A stretch of 48,004 nt of DNA from Bacteroidales bacterium (GCA_021163295.1 JAGGXD010000169.1:1-48004), one strand, 5' to 3'; counted from the first letter of the stretch, positions 9,876 to 19,883 are shown. Notes: a model not told the origin generated them from the sequence alone. Made by a program: numbers and translations.

Positions 9876-9890
9876 TGGATTTTTTTCGGT

Positions 9891-11360
9891 TTATTTACTT
9901 TCCTTCTTAACAACTACCTTCACTGACGATTTACCTCCTTCCGGGTTTCCCCCCTCAATTCTGATATCTCCTTTTTCCATTGATTTTCTCATTTTATCAA
10001 GTTGTTCTTTTGTCATTCCTTTTGTGAACTTCTTAGATTGCTTCCCATTATCTGCCTTACGAGCTTCTTCCTCTTTCCTTGCCTGTTCTTTCTTCTTTTC
10101 AATAATCTCAATAAGTTCTTCTCCGCGAAGCTTAAAATTATCTTTATCATCAGGCACAGTAAGATAAATTTCATCACCTGCTTCAAGGCCTCGCTCAATA
10201 ATCACCTCATTTTCATTCGAGGGACCAAGAACCACAACTTGTTTTATGCCTTTGGTTGTAAAAACAAAAGGGATACTGTCATCTGACTGGATAGTCTCAA
10301 GCGGAACAAACAATGTGTCTTCAAAGGTTGCTGTAACTATCTTGTTACTGGTTGTCATGGATGGTCTTAGAATTGGATCAGATTCATTGATCTGGATAAC
10401 AACTTCGAATACTTTAGCATCAGTATTAGGCAATTGTTCTCCAATATTAGCAACATCAGTTATAATGCCGGTGTATTTCTTTTCCGGAAAAGCATCAACT
10501 CCTATCCTGACTTCCTGGCCAACTTTAATTTTACTTATATCTATTTCGTTAACATATGTTTTTGATATCATAGAAGAAAGATCGGGCAGAGTTGCTACTG
10601 TAAGATCCCAGGGACTTATCATCGAACCTACTTCTCTTTTCTTGCCTCCCCATTCTTTCTTATATATCACCATTCCCGGTGAAGGTGCATGAATTACAAA
10701 CTGATTAATAACGCCCTGCATTTCATCCCTGCTTCTTTGCTCTTTTGCAAGATTGATCTCCGCTTCGCGCATGTCAGCTTCTGCTTGCTGTACTTTTAGT
10801 TTATAATTTTTCGTTGCCTGGTCAAAAGCACGCTGAGCTTTATCGAGATCTATTTTTGCCTGCCGTATAGTTGCCGGTGGTTCAAATTTTGATTGCTCAA
10901 GAACTATTTCTTTTTCTTCTATGGCAAATTCAAGGTTGATTAATTCATCACGAAGATTCCGGAGTTGGATTATAGTGTCAAGCTTAGTTTTGATATAAGA
11001 TGATTGTTGCTTTTCCAACTCATCTTCAATATCCTTAAGCCTGTTCAGAGCATCAGACCTATCGAGTGTTGCTACATATTCTCCCTCTTCAACTACAGTC
11101 CCTTCCGGGATCAGATCCTGTATCTTGATCTGCCCAAACCGCAGATGGCGGCTGGTTCTGAGCTTCTGTGGTGCGGTAATGTCTTCAGAATTTTCAGCCT
11201 GTAGTTCTCCTGTAGTTGTAACCAATATTTCAAATTCACCCTTTTCAACTTTTACTTTAAGGTATTCAGTCTTTTCACCACCTGTAACCTTATTAAAAAT
11301 GATAACTGAAATAATCAGAGCTGCAATTATACCAACAGAAATATAGATTAGCTTTTTCAT
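9891..11360 (-). CDS. HlyD/MacA-type periplasmic adaptor subunit
   Basis: A 489-residue membrane-fusion protein with an N-terminal anchor helix (residues 4-22), a split biotinyl-lipoyl/hairpin region with a long predicted coiled coil (about 125-225, rich in Gln, Glu and Lys), a beta-barrel segment beginning near MISKTYVNEIDISKIKVGQEVRI, and a membrane-proximal domain. Adaptors of this type bridge the inner-membrane permease and the TolC channel. The C-terminal 80 residues are unusual for the family: a highly charged Lys/Glu tail (EIIEKKKEQARKEEEARK) followed by a Gly/Lys-rich end, probably disordered. It is the first gene of the adaptor-permease-TolC operon. Confidence 0.9.
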   Translation of the reverse strand: MKKLIYISVGIIAALIISVIIFNKVTGGEKTEYLKVKVEKGEFEILVTTTGELQAENSEDITAPQKLRTSRHLRFGQIKIQDLIPEGTVVEEGEYVATLDRSDALNRLKDIEDELEKQQSSYIKTKLDTIIQLRNLRDELINLEFAIEEKEIVLEQSKFEPPATIRQAKIDLDKAQRAFDQATKNYKLKVQQAEADMREAEINLAKEQRSRDEMQGVINQFVIHAPSPGMVIYKKEWGGKKREVGSMISPWDLTVATLPDLSSMISKTYVNEIDISKIKVGQEVRIGVDAFPEKKYTGIITDVANIGEQLPNTDAKVFEVVIQINESDPILRPSMTTSNKIVTATFEDTLFVPLETIQSDDSIPFVFTTKGIKQVVVLGPSNENEVIIERGLEAGDEIYLTVPDDKDNFKLRGEELIEIIEKKKEQARKEEEARKADNGKQSKKFTKGMTKEQLDKMRKSMEKGDIRIEGGNPEGGKSSVKVVVKKESK

Positions 11361-11520
11361 ACGAAATATTTAGATTTAACTGTGATTTATAAAATTTAAA
11401 AATAACTCACGAATATAAGAACGATTCAATTAGTTTCTTTTTCTTTAACAATTTTTAACAACCCTATAAAATGTATTTGACAATTGGAAAACGCATTTTA
11501 TTCCCAAAAAGATAGAATAT

Positions 11521-12903
11521 TTATATTTTCTTTTCGATCCTGGTCATCAATTCATCTGATAACTCCCTGGCATCCCCTGATGTTTTCCCTTCAGCAATTA
11601 TTCTGATAATTGGCTCGGTATTGGATTTCCTCAAATGAACCCATCCGTTGGAAAAGTCAATTCTGACTCCATCAATTAAGTTTACGGGAAATTCCTTGTA
11701 ATCAGAACTAACCTCTTCTAATAACCGGTCAACATTTATTTCAGATGTTACTTGAATTTTTCTTTTTAGGATATGGTAATCAGGGTAGATTGCCCTCAGG
11801 GCTGAACATGATTTTCCTGATTTTACAAGATGTGACAAGAATAATCCTATGCCCACTAAAGCATCTCTGCCATAATGTAAATCAGGGTATATAACCCCCC
11901 CATTCCCTTCTCCTCCTATAATAGCATTTTTTTCTTTCATTACATGTGTAACATTCACCTCTCCAACAGCTGCACTAAAATACTTACCTCCCATTTTTTC
12001 AGTAATATCTTTCAGAGCCATGCTTGACGAAAGGTTGGAAACAGTATTCCCCTTTTTATGATTAAGAATATAATCTGCAACAGCGACAAGAGTATATTCC
12101 TCACCAAACATCATGCCATTTTCATCAACAATTGCAAGGCGGTCAACATCAGGATCAACTACAAATCCAAGGTCACTTCCGGTTTCTTTTACTTTCTCAG
12201 AAATAGCATTCAGGTTTTCCGGTACCGGCTCAGGATTATGAGGAAATATCCCTGTAGGGGAACAATATAATTTAACAACTTCTTTTACACCAAGAGCTTC
12301 TAATAATTCAGGGATCACAATGCCTCCAACAGAATTGACACAATCAACAACTATTTTTAGTCCGGCATTTCTTATCGATTCTCGGTCTACAAGATCAAGC
12401 TCCAGAATTTTTCCAATATGGAAATCATTATAATTATCCGCGGTAATTTTCCCCAACTGATTTGCCTGAGAAAACTCAAAATTTTCCTTATCCGCAATAT
12501 CAAGAACTTCCTCCCCATCACGAGCCGTAATAAACTCGCCCTTATTATTTAATAACTTCAGCGCATTCCACTGTCCCGGGTTATGGCTGGCAGTAAGGAT
12601 AATTCCTCCATCCGCATTTTCTGCCTGAACAGCAAGTTCCACAGTTGGAGTAGTTGCAAGACCAATATTTACAACATTTATACCAAGCGCAATCAATGTT
12701 CCGTTAACCACATGGTTTACCATCTCTCCGGACACCCTGGCATCTCTGCCTACAACTATCTTTATTCTTTGATTATCAGATCTCTTAGTTATCCAGGTAC
12801 CGAAAGCGGCAGTAAATTTCACAATATCCAGCGGACTTAACCCCTCACCGGGTTTCCCTCCTATTGTTCCACGAATTCCTGAAATGGATTTTATCAATGT
12901 CAT
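11521..12903 (-). CDS. glmM: Phosphoglucosamine mutase (alpha-D-phosphohexomutase family)
   Basis: This 460-residue hexose-phosphate mutase most likely converts glucosamine-6-phosphate to glucosamine-1-phosphate for UDP-GlcNAc and peptidoglycan synthesis. Visible: the active-site serine Ser106 in TASHNPGQWNALKLL, the metal-binding DPDVDR loop near residue 250, the sugar-binding GEGNGG segment, and the phosphate-binding RKSNTEPIIRII near the C-terminus. The start IKSISGIRGTIGG is typical of GlmM. A phosphomannomutase or phosphoglucomutase activity cannot be fully excluded, because these enzymes share the fold. It is divergent from the pseudouridine synthase gene, with a 142-base shared upstream region. 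Confidence 0.87.
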   Translation of the reverse strand: MTLIKSISGIRGTIGGKPGEGLSPLDIVKFTAAFGTWITKRSDNQRIKIVVGRDARVSGEMVNHVVNGTLIALGINVVNIGLATTPTVELAVQAENADGGIILTASHNPGQWNALKLLNNKGEFITARDGEEVLDIADKENFEFSQANQLGKITADNYNDFHIGKILELDLVDRESIRNAGLKIVVDCVNSVGGIVIPELLEALGVKEVVKLYCSPTGIFPHNPEPVPENLNAISEKVKETGSDLGFVVDPDVDRLAIVDENGMMFGEEYTLVAVADYILNHKKGNTVSNLSSSMALKDITEKMGGKYFSAAVGEVNVTHVMKEKNAIIGGEGNGGVIYPDLHYGRDALVGIGLFLSHLVKSGKSCSALRAIYPDYHILKRKIQVTSEINVDRLLEEVSSDYKEFPVNLIDGVRIDFSNGWVHLRKSNTEPIIRIIAEGKTSGDARELSDELMTRIEKKI

Positions 12904-13006
12904 ATTTCAATTTTTAATTTACAAAGGTTAGGTTTTTTAGCTTATCGTTATTGGCCCCAAATATTCCGGAACAACTTCATTAATTAACTAATTTCTGCAA
13001 AAGTAC

Positions 13007-13014
13007 TATCTTTG
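13007..13014 (+). promoter_or_regulatory. Bacteroidota -7 element upstream of the pseudouridine synthase gene
   Basis: TATCTTTG matches TAnnTTTG exactly and lies 31 bases before the ATG at 13046. This fits a short 5' leader for the pseudouridine synthase-era-der transcript. No convincing -33 TTG is seen at 19-21 bases upstream. Confidence 0.55.
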
Positions 13015-13045
13015 TGCAATAAATTATATATCCTGCAACAACTTA

Positions 13046-13852
13046 ATGAAAACAATCAGGCATAATACCGAAAAAGACGGTCAAAAACGACCATCTGAAA
13101 AACAAAAAAGAAAAACGAATTATTCTGAAAAAGATACAACTACCAGGTTAAATAAATATATAGCCAATACAGGATTATGTTCACGCCGTGATGCGGATGA
13201 ATTAATAAAAAGAGGGATAATTTCAGTAAACGGTAAAATTGTTACTGAAATGGGCATAAAAGTTAACCGGAGTGATATAGTAAAATACAAAGGGAAAAAA
13301 CTGTTTAAAGAAAGTAAAATATACATCCTGTTAAACAAGCCCCGTGATTATATTACAACAATGGATGATCCCAAAAACAGAAAAACAGTTTATGATCTGG
13401 TTAAAAAAGCATGCCCGGAACGTGTATATCCGGTGGGAAGACTCGACAGAAATACTACAGGCGTATTACTGTTGACCAATGATGGCGAACTGGCAAAGGT
13501 ATTATCACACCCCAGATATAATAAGAAAAAGATCTATCATGCATTTCTTGATAAAGATTTAACCGGTAATGACATGGATAAAATTGTTGAGGGGCTTACG
13601 CTGGATGATGGCCTGGTTCATGTTGATGCTATCACTTACCCTCAAATTGATGACAAGAAGCAAGTTGGTCTGGAGATTCATTCGGGAAGAAACCGGATAG
13701 TAAGAAGAATATTTGAGCACCTCGGATACAAAGTTGAAAAGCTTGACCGTGTTTATTTTGCAGGACTTACTAAAAAGAATCTTTCACGAGGCAAATGGAA
13801 ATTTTTGTCACAGAAAGAAATAGCCATGCTAAAAATGGGGTCTTATAAATAA
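13046..13852 (+). CDS. Ribosomal large-subunit pseudouridine synthase, RluB/RsuA family
   Basis: The 268-residue protein has a short Lys/Arg-rich N-terminal extension (about residues 1-32), an S4 RNA-binding domain (TRLNKYIANTGLCSRRDADELI), and the catalytic RsuA/RluB domain. The catalytic aspartate is Asp134 in PVGRLDRNTTGVLLLTNDG. Closing motifs GRNRIVRRIFEHLGY and KLDRVYFAGL are also typical. Enzymes of this family isomerise a specific uridine in rRNA. The group in Bacteroidota is usually annotated RluB-like, acting on 23S rRNA, but the target position is not readable from sequence. It leads a ribosome-assembly cluster, with era 16 bases behind it. Confidence 0.92.
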   Translation: MKTIRHNTEKDGQKRPSEKQKRKTNYSEKDTTTRLNKYIANTGLCSRRDADELIKRGIISVNGKIVTEMGIKVNRSDIVKYKGKKLFKESKIYILLNKPRDYITTMDDPKNRKTVYDLVKKACPERVYPVGRLDRNTTGVLLLTNDGELAKVLSHPRYNKKKIYHAFLDKDLTGNDMDKIVEGLTLDDGLVHVDAITYPQIDDKKQVGLEIHSGRNRIVRRIFEHLGYKVEKLDRVYFAGLTKKNLSRGKWKFLSQKEIAMLKMGSYK

Positions 13853-13868
13853 AATTTCAGATGATATT

Positions 13869-14744
13869 ATGGTGCACAAAGCAGGCTTTGTAAATATTCT
13901 GGGTAATCCCAATGTAGGCAAATCAACCATTATGAATGCTCTGGTTGGTGAAAGATTGTCAATAATTACATCTAAAGCTCAAACAACGAGACACAGGATA
14001 CTCGGTATTGTAAACACCAGGGACTATCAACTGATCTATTCTGATACTCCCGGGATTCTGAATCCAAAATATGAAATGCAGAAAACCATGATGAAGTCGG
14101 TAAAGACTGCTCTTACCGATGCCGATATTATTCTGTATGTTACCGATGTAGTTGAAAAACCTGATAAGAATTCAGAGTACCTTAATAAAGTTGGTAATAC
14201 AGATGTCCCGGTTTTACTACTAATCAATAAAATTGACCTTACAAAACAGGAAAAGCTTGAAACACTGGTTACTACATGGAACACCCTGCTTCCGGATGCT
14301 GAAATTATTCCTTTATCTGCAAAAGCAAATTTTAATCTGGACTACTTACTTAAGCGTATTTTGCACTTCCTGCCTGAGAATCCTCCCTACTATCCTAAAG
14401 ATCAGCTTACAGACCGTGCAGAGAGATTTTTCGTATCCGAGATAATTCGGGGAACCATTCTTGAGAAATACAGACAAGAAATTCCGTACTCAATTGAAAT
14501 TCAGGTAGAAAACTTTGTTGAAGAAGAGAACATAATTAAAATACGTTCTGTGATTTATGTTCTTCGCGACAGCCAGAAGGGTATTATTATCGGACATAAA
14601 GGAGAGTCTCTTAAGATGGTTGGAACTGAGTCCAGAAAAGAAATTGAATCATTCCTTGGGAAAAAAGTATATTTGGAATTATTTGTTAAAGTAAACAAGA
14701 ACTGGAGAGACACTCCCGGAAAACTAAAACAATTTGGTTATTAA
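13869..14744 (+). CDS. era: GTPase Era
   Basis: This 291-residue GTPase helps mature 16S rRNA and assemble the small ribosomal subunit. It has the G1 loop GNPNVGKST at 12-20, switch/G2 QTTRHRILGI, G3 DTPG, G4 NKID, and a C-terminal KH domain with the diagnostic GHKGESLKMVGTESRKEIE. The length is standard. The start chosen gives MVHKAGFVNILGN; the upstream ATG at 13861 is in a different frame. It sits between the pseudouridine synthase and der, a functionally coherent ribosome-biogenesis set on one strand. Confidence 0.97.
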   Translation: MVHKAGFVNILGNPNVGKSTIMNALVGERLSIITSKAQTTRHRILGIVNTRDYQLIYSDTPGILNPKYEMQKTMMKSVKTALTDADIILYVTDVVEKPDKNSEYLNKVGNTDVPVLLLINKIDLTKQEKLETLVTTWNTLLPDAEIIPLSAKANFNLDYLLKRILHFLPENPPYYPKDQLTDRAERFFVSEIIRGTILEKYRQEIPYSIEIQVENFVEEENIIKIRSVIYVLRDSQKGIIIGHKGESLKMVGTESRKEIESFLGKKVYLELFVKVNKNWRDTPGKLKQFGY

Positions 14745-14793
14745 CCCTAAGCAATTATTTGGGATATCTTCTTTTTAAAAATAAATATCGAAA

Positions 14794-16098
14794 ATGAACA
14801 ATATTGTCGCGATAGTTGGAAGACCTAATGTTGGAAAATCTACTCTTTTCAACAGGTTAATTGGAATGAAAAAGGCTATTGTAGATGAAAAAAGCGGTGT
14901 AACACGTGACCGTCATTATGGCAAGTCTGAATGGAATGGTGTAAGCTTTCATGTAATTGATACTGGAGGATATGTTATAAACTCGGAAGATGTTTTTGAA
15001 GAAGAGATTAAGAAACAGGTTCTTTTTGCTATTGAAGAATCAGATATTATCCTTTTTATGGTGGATGTAGTCAACGGAATTACTGATTTGGATGATGATA
15101 TTGCAAATCTACTGCGTAAAACCAGGAAAAAAGTAATTTTGGCAGTAAACAAGGTGGACAACAATCAAAGACGATATGAAGCCAATGAATTTTACAAGTT
15201 GGGAATGGGAGATATATTTTCAATTTCATCAATAAATGGTTCAGGAACAGGTGAACTTCTGGATACACTGGTAGAAAATTTCACAATCAAAGAAGAAAAA
15301 CCGGAGGATGATCTGCCAAAATTTGCAATTGTAGGCAGACCAAATGTTGGCAAATCGTCACTTCTTAACTCTTTGATTGGAGAAGAAAGAAATATTGTTA
15401 CACCTGAAGCCGGCACTACCCGCGATTCAATATTTATCCATTATCTAAAATATAACCACGATTTTTACCTGGTTGACACAGCAGGTATACGAAAAAAAGG
15501 AAAAGTAATAGAAGATCTTGAATTTTATTCCGTTTTGAGAGCTATCAGGGCAATTGAAAGCTCTGATGTTTGCCTCGTAATGATTGATGCTACCCGCGGT
15601 CTTGAATCGCAGGATCTGAATATTTTAAACCTGGCAAAAAAGAATCATAAAGGAATAGTAATTCTTGTTAATAAATGGGACCTTATTGAAAAAGACACAC
15701 ATTCAACATTAAAGTTTGAAAAAGCAATTAAACAAAAGCTTGAGCCTTTTTCTGACATTCCCATTCTTTTTATCTCTGCCATTAACAAACAGAGGATATA
15801 CAAAGTTCTGGAGAAAGCATTGGAAGTTTTTGAAAAACGGAAACAAAAAATCCCAACTTCCCGATTAAATAATGTTCTTCTTAAAGCTATTGATAAATAT
15901 TCCCCGCCTGCCGCAAGAGGAAGATACATCAAAATAAAATATGTCACTCAACTTCCAACACACGCCCCTTCATTTGCTTTCTTTAGTAATTTTCCGGGTT
16001 TGATAAAAGAACCATACAGCAGATATCTTGAAAACAGGATCAGGGAAAGTTTTGACTTTTCAGGTGTACCTATTCAAATATTTTTCAGGAAAAAATAG
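14794..16098 (+). CDS. der: Tandem-domain GTPase Der (EngA)
   Basis: The 434-residue ribosome-assembly GTPase for the large subunit contains two complete G domains. The first has GRPNVGKST from residue 9 and DTGG. The second begins with GRPNVGKSS at 181 and has [10 protein letters not shown] and NKWD. The C-terminal KH-like domain ends PIQIFFRKK, as usual. The double-GTPase plan is unique to this family. It follows era by 49 bases and is probably co-transcribed with it. Confidence 0.97.
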   Translation: MNNIVAIVGRPNVGKSTLFNRLIGMKKAIVDEKSGVTRDRHYGKSEWNGVSFHVIDTGGYVINSEDVFEEEIKKQVLFAIEESDIILFMVDVVNGITDLDDDIANLLRKTRKKVILAVNKVDNNQRRYEANEFYKLGMGDIFSISSINGSGTGELLDTLVENFTIKEEKPEDDLPKFAIVGRPNVGKSSLLNSLIGEERNIVTPEAGTTRDSIFIHYLKYNHDFYLVDTAGIRKKGKVIEDLEFYSVLRAIRAIESSDVCLVMIDATRGLESQDLNILNLAKKNHKGIVILVNKWDLIEKDTHSTLKFEKAIKQKLEPFSDIPILFISAINKQRIYKVLEKALEVFEKRKQKIPTSRLNNVLLKAIDKYSPPAARGRYIKIKYVTQLPTHAPSFAFFSNFPGLIKEPYSRYLENRIRESFDFSGVPIQIFFRKK

Positions 16099-16109
16099 TT
16101 TATTTATTG

Positions 16110-16117
16110 TAAATTTG
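16110..16117 (+). promoter_or_regulatory. -7 element directly before the lipoprotein ATG
   Basis: TAAATTTG fits TAnnTTTG exactly and ends only five bases before the ATG at 16123. If it is used, transcription would begin at or within a base or two of the start codon, giving a leaderless mRNA. It may instead be a chance match in AT-rich sequence, since der ends at 16098 and read-through is possible. Confidence 0.35.
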
Positions 16118-16122
16118 CAATA

Positions 16123-16629
16123 ATGAAAGCTTTAGCCAGAATACTAATCCTTATTATTACTGTGTTATTGAGTGGTTTGTCTTGTAAGAAGATTGAATCA
16201 CTCCCGGAAATCCCATCAATTTCATTCAAAAATTTTACTCTTATAGACACAATTGATGCACTGGGTAATGAAGGGAAAATAGGTGAATTGACTTTTGATT
16301 TTGAAGATGGTGACGGGGATATCGGACTCACACAACCAGATAGTCTGTCAGCCGATTCCACCAATTTTAACCTGTTTTTTACTTTGTTTAGTAAAACCAA
16401 TGGAGAATTCATAGAAGTATCTGAGAATGACCTTGAAACACCTCTGAATTACAGAATCCCATATATTGAAAAAGAAGGACAGAATAAAGCTCTTAAAGGA
16501 GAAATCCAGGTCGATTTTATTTATCTTCTGTTTGAATATGATACTATTAGATACAGCTTTTTTATATTAGACCGGGCTTTACATAAGAGCAATGTTGAAA
16601 TAACCCCGGAAATTGCTCTAATTCAATAA
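16123..16629 (+). CDS. Putative lipoprotein of unknown function
   Basis: A 168-residue protein with a lipoprotein signal peptide: hydrophobic stretch ILILIITVLLSGL, then lipobox LSGLSC, so Cys21 would be lipidated. The mature part carries an Asp/Glu-Gly-rich segment DFEDGDGDIGL that looks like a calcium-binding loop, as in small Bacteroidota envelope lipoproteins. I do not recognise a named family. It follows der closely and converges with the propeller-SpoIIE gene. Real-gene status is supported by the signal peptide, by codon use similar to its neighbours, and by continuous coding over its length. Confidence 0.7.
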   Translation: MKALARILILIITVLLSGLSCKKIESLPEIPSISFKNFTLIDTIDALGNEGKIGELTFDFEDGDGDIGLTQPDSLSADSTNFNLFFTLFSKTNGEFIEVSENDLETPLNYRIPYIEKEGQNKALKGEIQVDFIYLLFEYDTIRYSFFILDRALHKSNVEITPEIALIQ

Positions 16630-16653
16630 AGATATTTACCGGCAACATAAAAT

Positions 16654-16666
16654 ACTGATAATCAGT
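16654..16666. terminator. Weak dyad between convergent genes
   Basis: ACTGA/TCAGT arms with a TAA loop, flanked by A-rich and T-rich sequence, sit in the 60-base gap between the convergent lipoprotein and SpoIIE genes. This could serve as a weak bidirectional terminator. The stem is only five base pairs, so confidence is low. Confidence 0.3.
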
Positions 16667-16689
16667 TTTATCATTACCTCATCACCTCA

Positions 16690-19600
16690 TTAAACCCGTA
16701 TCCCCATAAACAGAACATCGTCAACTTGCCACATTTCACTTTTCCAAAGTTCAAAGTTATTCTTAATGTACTCATACTGTTCAGACATGGGTTTTTCATG
16801 GATACTATCAAGCATGTTTTTTAGTCTTACCATTTTAAATTTCTTACCTGTCGGTCCTCCAAATTGATCAGGATAACCATCGGAAAACATATAAATTGTA
16901 TCACCTTTTGATAATTGAAACTCCTGGTCATCAAATATTTTTTCTTCAGAAATTTCACCACCTATAGAGCTTCTGTTTCCCCTGATATAGTATTGCTCAC
17001 CTTTCATGTATAGAATTACAGGGCGCATGGCAGAGGAGAAACGTAAATAATTGGTTTTCAGATTAATTTCACAAACTATCATGTCCATACCATCCTGTGA
17101 TCCTTCAGAATCAATATTCTGGGTAAGAGTGTTAGTAATCTCCTTATCAAGTAAATACATGATCTGTGATGGAGAATCTACTCCATCACGGTGTACAATA
17201 TCTTTAATAAGTGTTGATCCGATCATTGACATAAATGCCCCCGGTACGCCATGACCAGTGGAGTCTGCGCAGACAATAATTACTCTGTCATCATCTGTTT
17301 TATCGAACCAGTAAAAATCACCACTTACAATATCCCTTGGTTGGTAAAACATAAACCAACCTGCAAAATTATTTTCTAATAACCTTACTGAGGGGAGTAT
17401 ACTGGATTGTATCCGTTGAGCATAATTTATGCTATCTGTAATTTCTTTGTTCTTTTCTTCAATCTGATCCTTCTGTTCAACTACTTCCTTAGTACGTTCA
17501 TCAAGACTTTTCTCAAGAAATGCCTGAAACTTTTTTTGATTACGCTCGCGCATTTTTATTATAACGATCATTCCAAACACAAAAAATGCAGCTGTAGAAA
17601 GAAGAAACCACCATGTTCTCCAGAAAGGTTTTTTAATTACAAACTGAAAGGACAATGGTATTTTAGTAGTTTGATCTTCTGAATTGAATGACCGTAGTTT
17701 AAAAGTATAATTGCCATCTTCAATTCTTGGATAAGATACATTTGAAGTTAAATCTCTTTGAGTCCAGTCAGGATCATAATTTTCTAATTTATGCTGGTAT
17801 GTTACCTTCTCCGGATTTTTAAAGCTTATTCCGATAAAATCTATATTAATCTTGTACTTATTATATGGTAATACAATCTTTTTTCTCCAATCCATTTCCC
17901 TGTCATTAAACCGAACAGAATAAATATTGTTTACAGGTGGGGAGAGACTTTTTTGATCATCTTTAGAACTATATTTGATTAAACCGTTGTTTGTGCCAAA
18001 AAGCACAGCTCCGGAAAGGTCATAAAGAATTGAATTTAAATTACAACCGGCTACAATACCAATTTCCTGTCCATAAGTATGAATATTCAGGCTATCCGCA
18101 GAAATTCTACTGAACCCTTTCCTGTGACCAACCCAAATATTATTCTCATCGTCACAAAGAATACTATAGCAATAATCTGATTTAAGTCCGTTGAAAACCC
18201 TTATATTATATATTGAATCATTTGCAAAATAAAAGACTCCACTACCATAAGTTGCAGCCCAAAAATAATTGTTTTGATCCTGTACGATCGAATTGAATTC
18301 ATTTCTCCCGTAACTACCAATCTCCCTGCCACTTCTTATTTGTCCTTCCTTTGATATATAAAAAAGCTGTCTGCTAATTGTTGATATCCATGCACTTCCT
18401 TCTTTATTCAGAAATATTTGGTTTATTGAATTATGAGGCAATCCATCACTGGTAGTAAAATGCTGCTTTTGGATTCCTTCTGAAAAAAGGAAAACACCAT
18501 ATCTTGTAGCCACCCAGGTTTTGTCACCGGATCCTGTAATATAATTAATCGAGTTCTCAAGATCATTTCCTGAGAAAAAGATCCTGTGTATACTACCGGT
18601 TTCGTAATTCCTCAGGTATATCCCACTACTACGGGTCCCTATCCAAATATCACCTTTGTAATCAATATACAAAGTTTTAATCCTGTCATTATTGAAATAT
18701 TTTGATGAAGAGTAGAATTCCTCTACCCTGCCATCACTGGTTTTTAAAACACCCATATCAGTACCAAGCCAATATGATCCCTGAAACTGATCAATTGAAG
18801 TTATGTTATTTCCATACTTATTTTCATCAAATTCGTAAAAAGTGAACGCCATATTTGCTAATCTTGCAATTCCGTTTCCATAGGTGCCAATCCAGATACT
18901 ACCTTCTTTATCCTGAAAAACTATTTTTACATCATTACTAATCATCCCATTCAAAGTGTTGTAGGTCTGCTTATTAACAAAGTTTTTTTTATCATGTGAA
19001 TAAACCAGTTTTATCACACCATCCCTGAAAGTACTTATCCATATATTGCCTTCAATATCTTCAAAAAGTGATTGAATGTCTAGTCCGTCAAGATTAAAAG
19101 AAGCATTTGCTTTTGTTACCAGGTAAAACCCGGGATCCTTTGCATTAAGTGTAATAATATATATACCCTGGTATTCAGTAGCAATCCATATTTTTGTATT
19201 ATCCCGGCTTTTTAATATTGATTGAATTTTTGTTGCAGGGATTTGTTCAACAATTGAAGTGAATGAAAGGGAAACAGTATCTTTTTCGTTTAAGCGATAA
19301 ATTTTCAAACCATCATTTGTACCAATAAGAAAAAGGTCTTCACTTAACTGCTCAATTGAATAAACCAGTTTATCTTCAATATTTAGTCGTTTTGTTTGAA
19401 TCCGGTCAGAAGCATTAATTCGCAAAACACCATTACTCTGTGTAGCAATATATATAAGGCTATCATCCGATTCAATTATATCATTGATCCTGTTTTTTTG
19501 CCCCTCCTCAATGCTAACCGGAATAAAATCCGAACCATTATAAACAGTAAGACTTCCATCAGTATGACCTAACCAGAGATTCCCCTGCCGATCTTTATAA

Positions 19601-19866
19601 CTTGAAACAACAGAACCTCTTGCAATACTATCAGTAAGTAAATCTTCACGGAATTTAAATCCGTCAAACCGGCATAATCCCGCTCCTGTTCCAATCCATA
19701 AATAACCATTATTATCCTGGCTAATTGTATAAACATAGCGATCACAGATCCCCTCTTCTAAACCAAATTCATTAAAGTTGTATGTCTGTGAATTAACTTC
19801 GCCTGAAAACGATATTAATAAACAGGCAAAAAGCAGCTTTAAGTATAAATTTGAAGGATTATTCAT
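16690..19866 (-). CDS. Two-component-regulator propeller protein with SpoIIE (PP2C-type) phosphatase domain
   Basis: This 1058-residue membrane signalling protein has a signal peptide (to about residue 26), then about 14 periplasmic propeller repeats of the form GYLWIGTGAGLCRFDG/GSIWIGTYGNGIARL, and a Y_Y_Y-type beta-sandwich (YKINIDFIGISF...YTFKLRSFN). One membrane helix follows near 748-772, then a short coiled coil (EKSLDERTKEVVEQKDQIEEKN) and a C-terminal SpoIIE phosphatase domain from about 800. The metal-ligand motifs GDFYW and ADSTGHGVPGAFM (near 845-870) and the closing SDGYPDQFGG are intact, so it should be active. Such proteins convert an outside signal into dephosphorylation of a cytoplasmic anti-anti-sigma or similar partner; that partner is not in the window. 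It is the last gene of the T9SS-type operon, 17 bases after the preceding gene. Confidence 0.9.
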   Translation of the reverse strand: MNNPSNLYLKLLFACLLISFSGEVNSQTYNFNEFGLEEGICDRYVYTISQDNNGYLWIGTGAGLCRFDGFKFREDLLTDSIARGSVVSSYKDRQGNLWLGHTDGSLTVYNGSDFIPVSIEEGQKNRINDIIESDDSLIYIATQSNGVLRINASDRIQTKRLNIEDKLVYSIEQLSEDLFLIGTNDGLKIYRLNEKDTVSLSFTSIVEQIPATKIQSILKSRDNTKIWIATEYQGIYIITLNAKDPGFYLVTKANASFNLDGLDIQSLFEDIEGNIWISTFRDGVIKLVYSHDKKNFVNKQTYNTLNGMISNDVKIVFQDKEGSIWIGTYGNGIARLANMAFTFYEFDENKYGNNITSIDQFQGSYWLGTDMGVLKTSDGRVEEFYSSSKYFNNDRIKTLYIDYKGDIWIGTRSSGIYLRNYETGSIHRIFFSGNDLENSINYITGSGDKTWVATRYGVFLFSEGIQKQHFTTSDGLPHNSINQIFLNKEGSAWISTISRQLFYISKEGQIRSGREIGSYGRNEFNSIVQDQNNYFWAATYGSGVFYFANDSIYNIRVFNGLKSDYCYSILCDDENNIWVGHRKGFSRISADSLNIHTYGQEIGIVAGCNLNSILYDLSGAVLFGTNNGLIKYSSKDDQKSLSPPVNNIYSVRFNDREMDWRKKIVLPYNKYKINIDFIGISFKNPEKVTYQHKLENYDPDWTQRDLTSNVSYPRIEDGNYTFKLRSFNSEDQTTKIPLSFQFVIKKPFWRTWWFLLSTAAFFVFGMIVIIKMRERNQKKFQAFLEKSLDERTKEVVEQKDQIEEKNKEITDSINYAQRIQSSILPSVRLLENNFAGWFMFYQPRDIVSGDFYWFDKTDDDRVIIVCADSTGHGVPGAFMSMIGSTLIKDIVHRDGVDSPSQIMYLLDKEITNTLTQNIDSEGSQDGMDMIVCEINLKTNYLRFSSAMRPVILYMKGEQYYIRGNRSSIGGEISEEKIFDDQEFQLSKGDTIYMFSDGYPDQFGGPTGKKFKMVRLKNMLDSIHEKPMSEQYEYIKNNFELWKSEMWQVDDVLFMGIRV

Positions 19867-19883
19867 ATTGAATCTTGTTCCGG

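Noticed and set aside
12904-13006. Possible -7 element for glmM on the minus strand (AACCTTTG near 12920)
   Set aside because: The first base of the consensus does not match at correct spacing and there is no -33 TTG.
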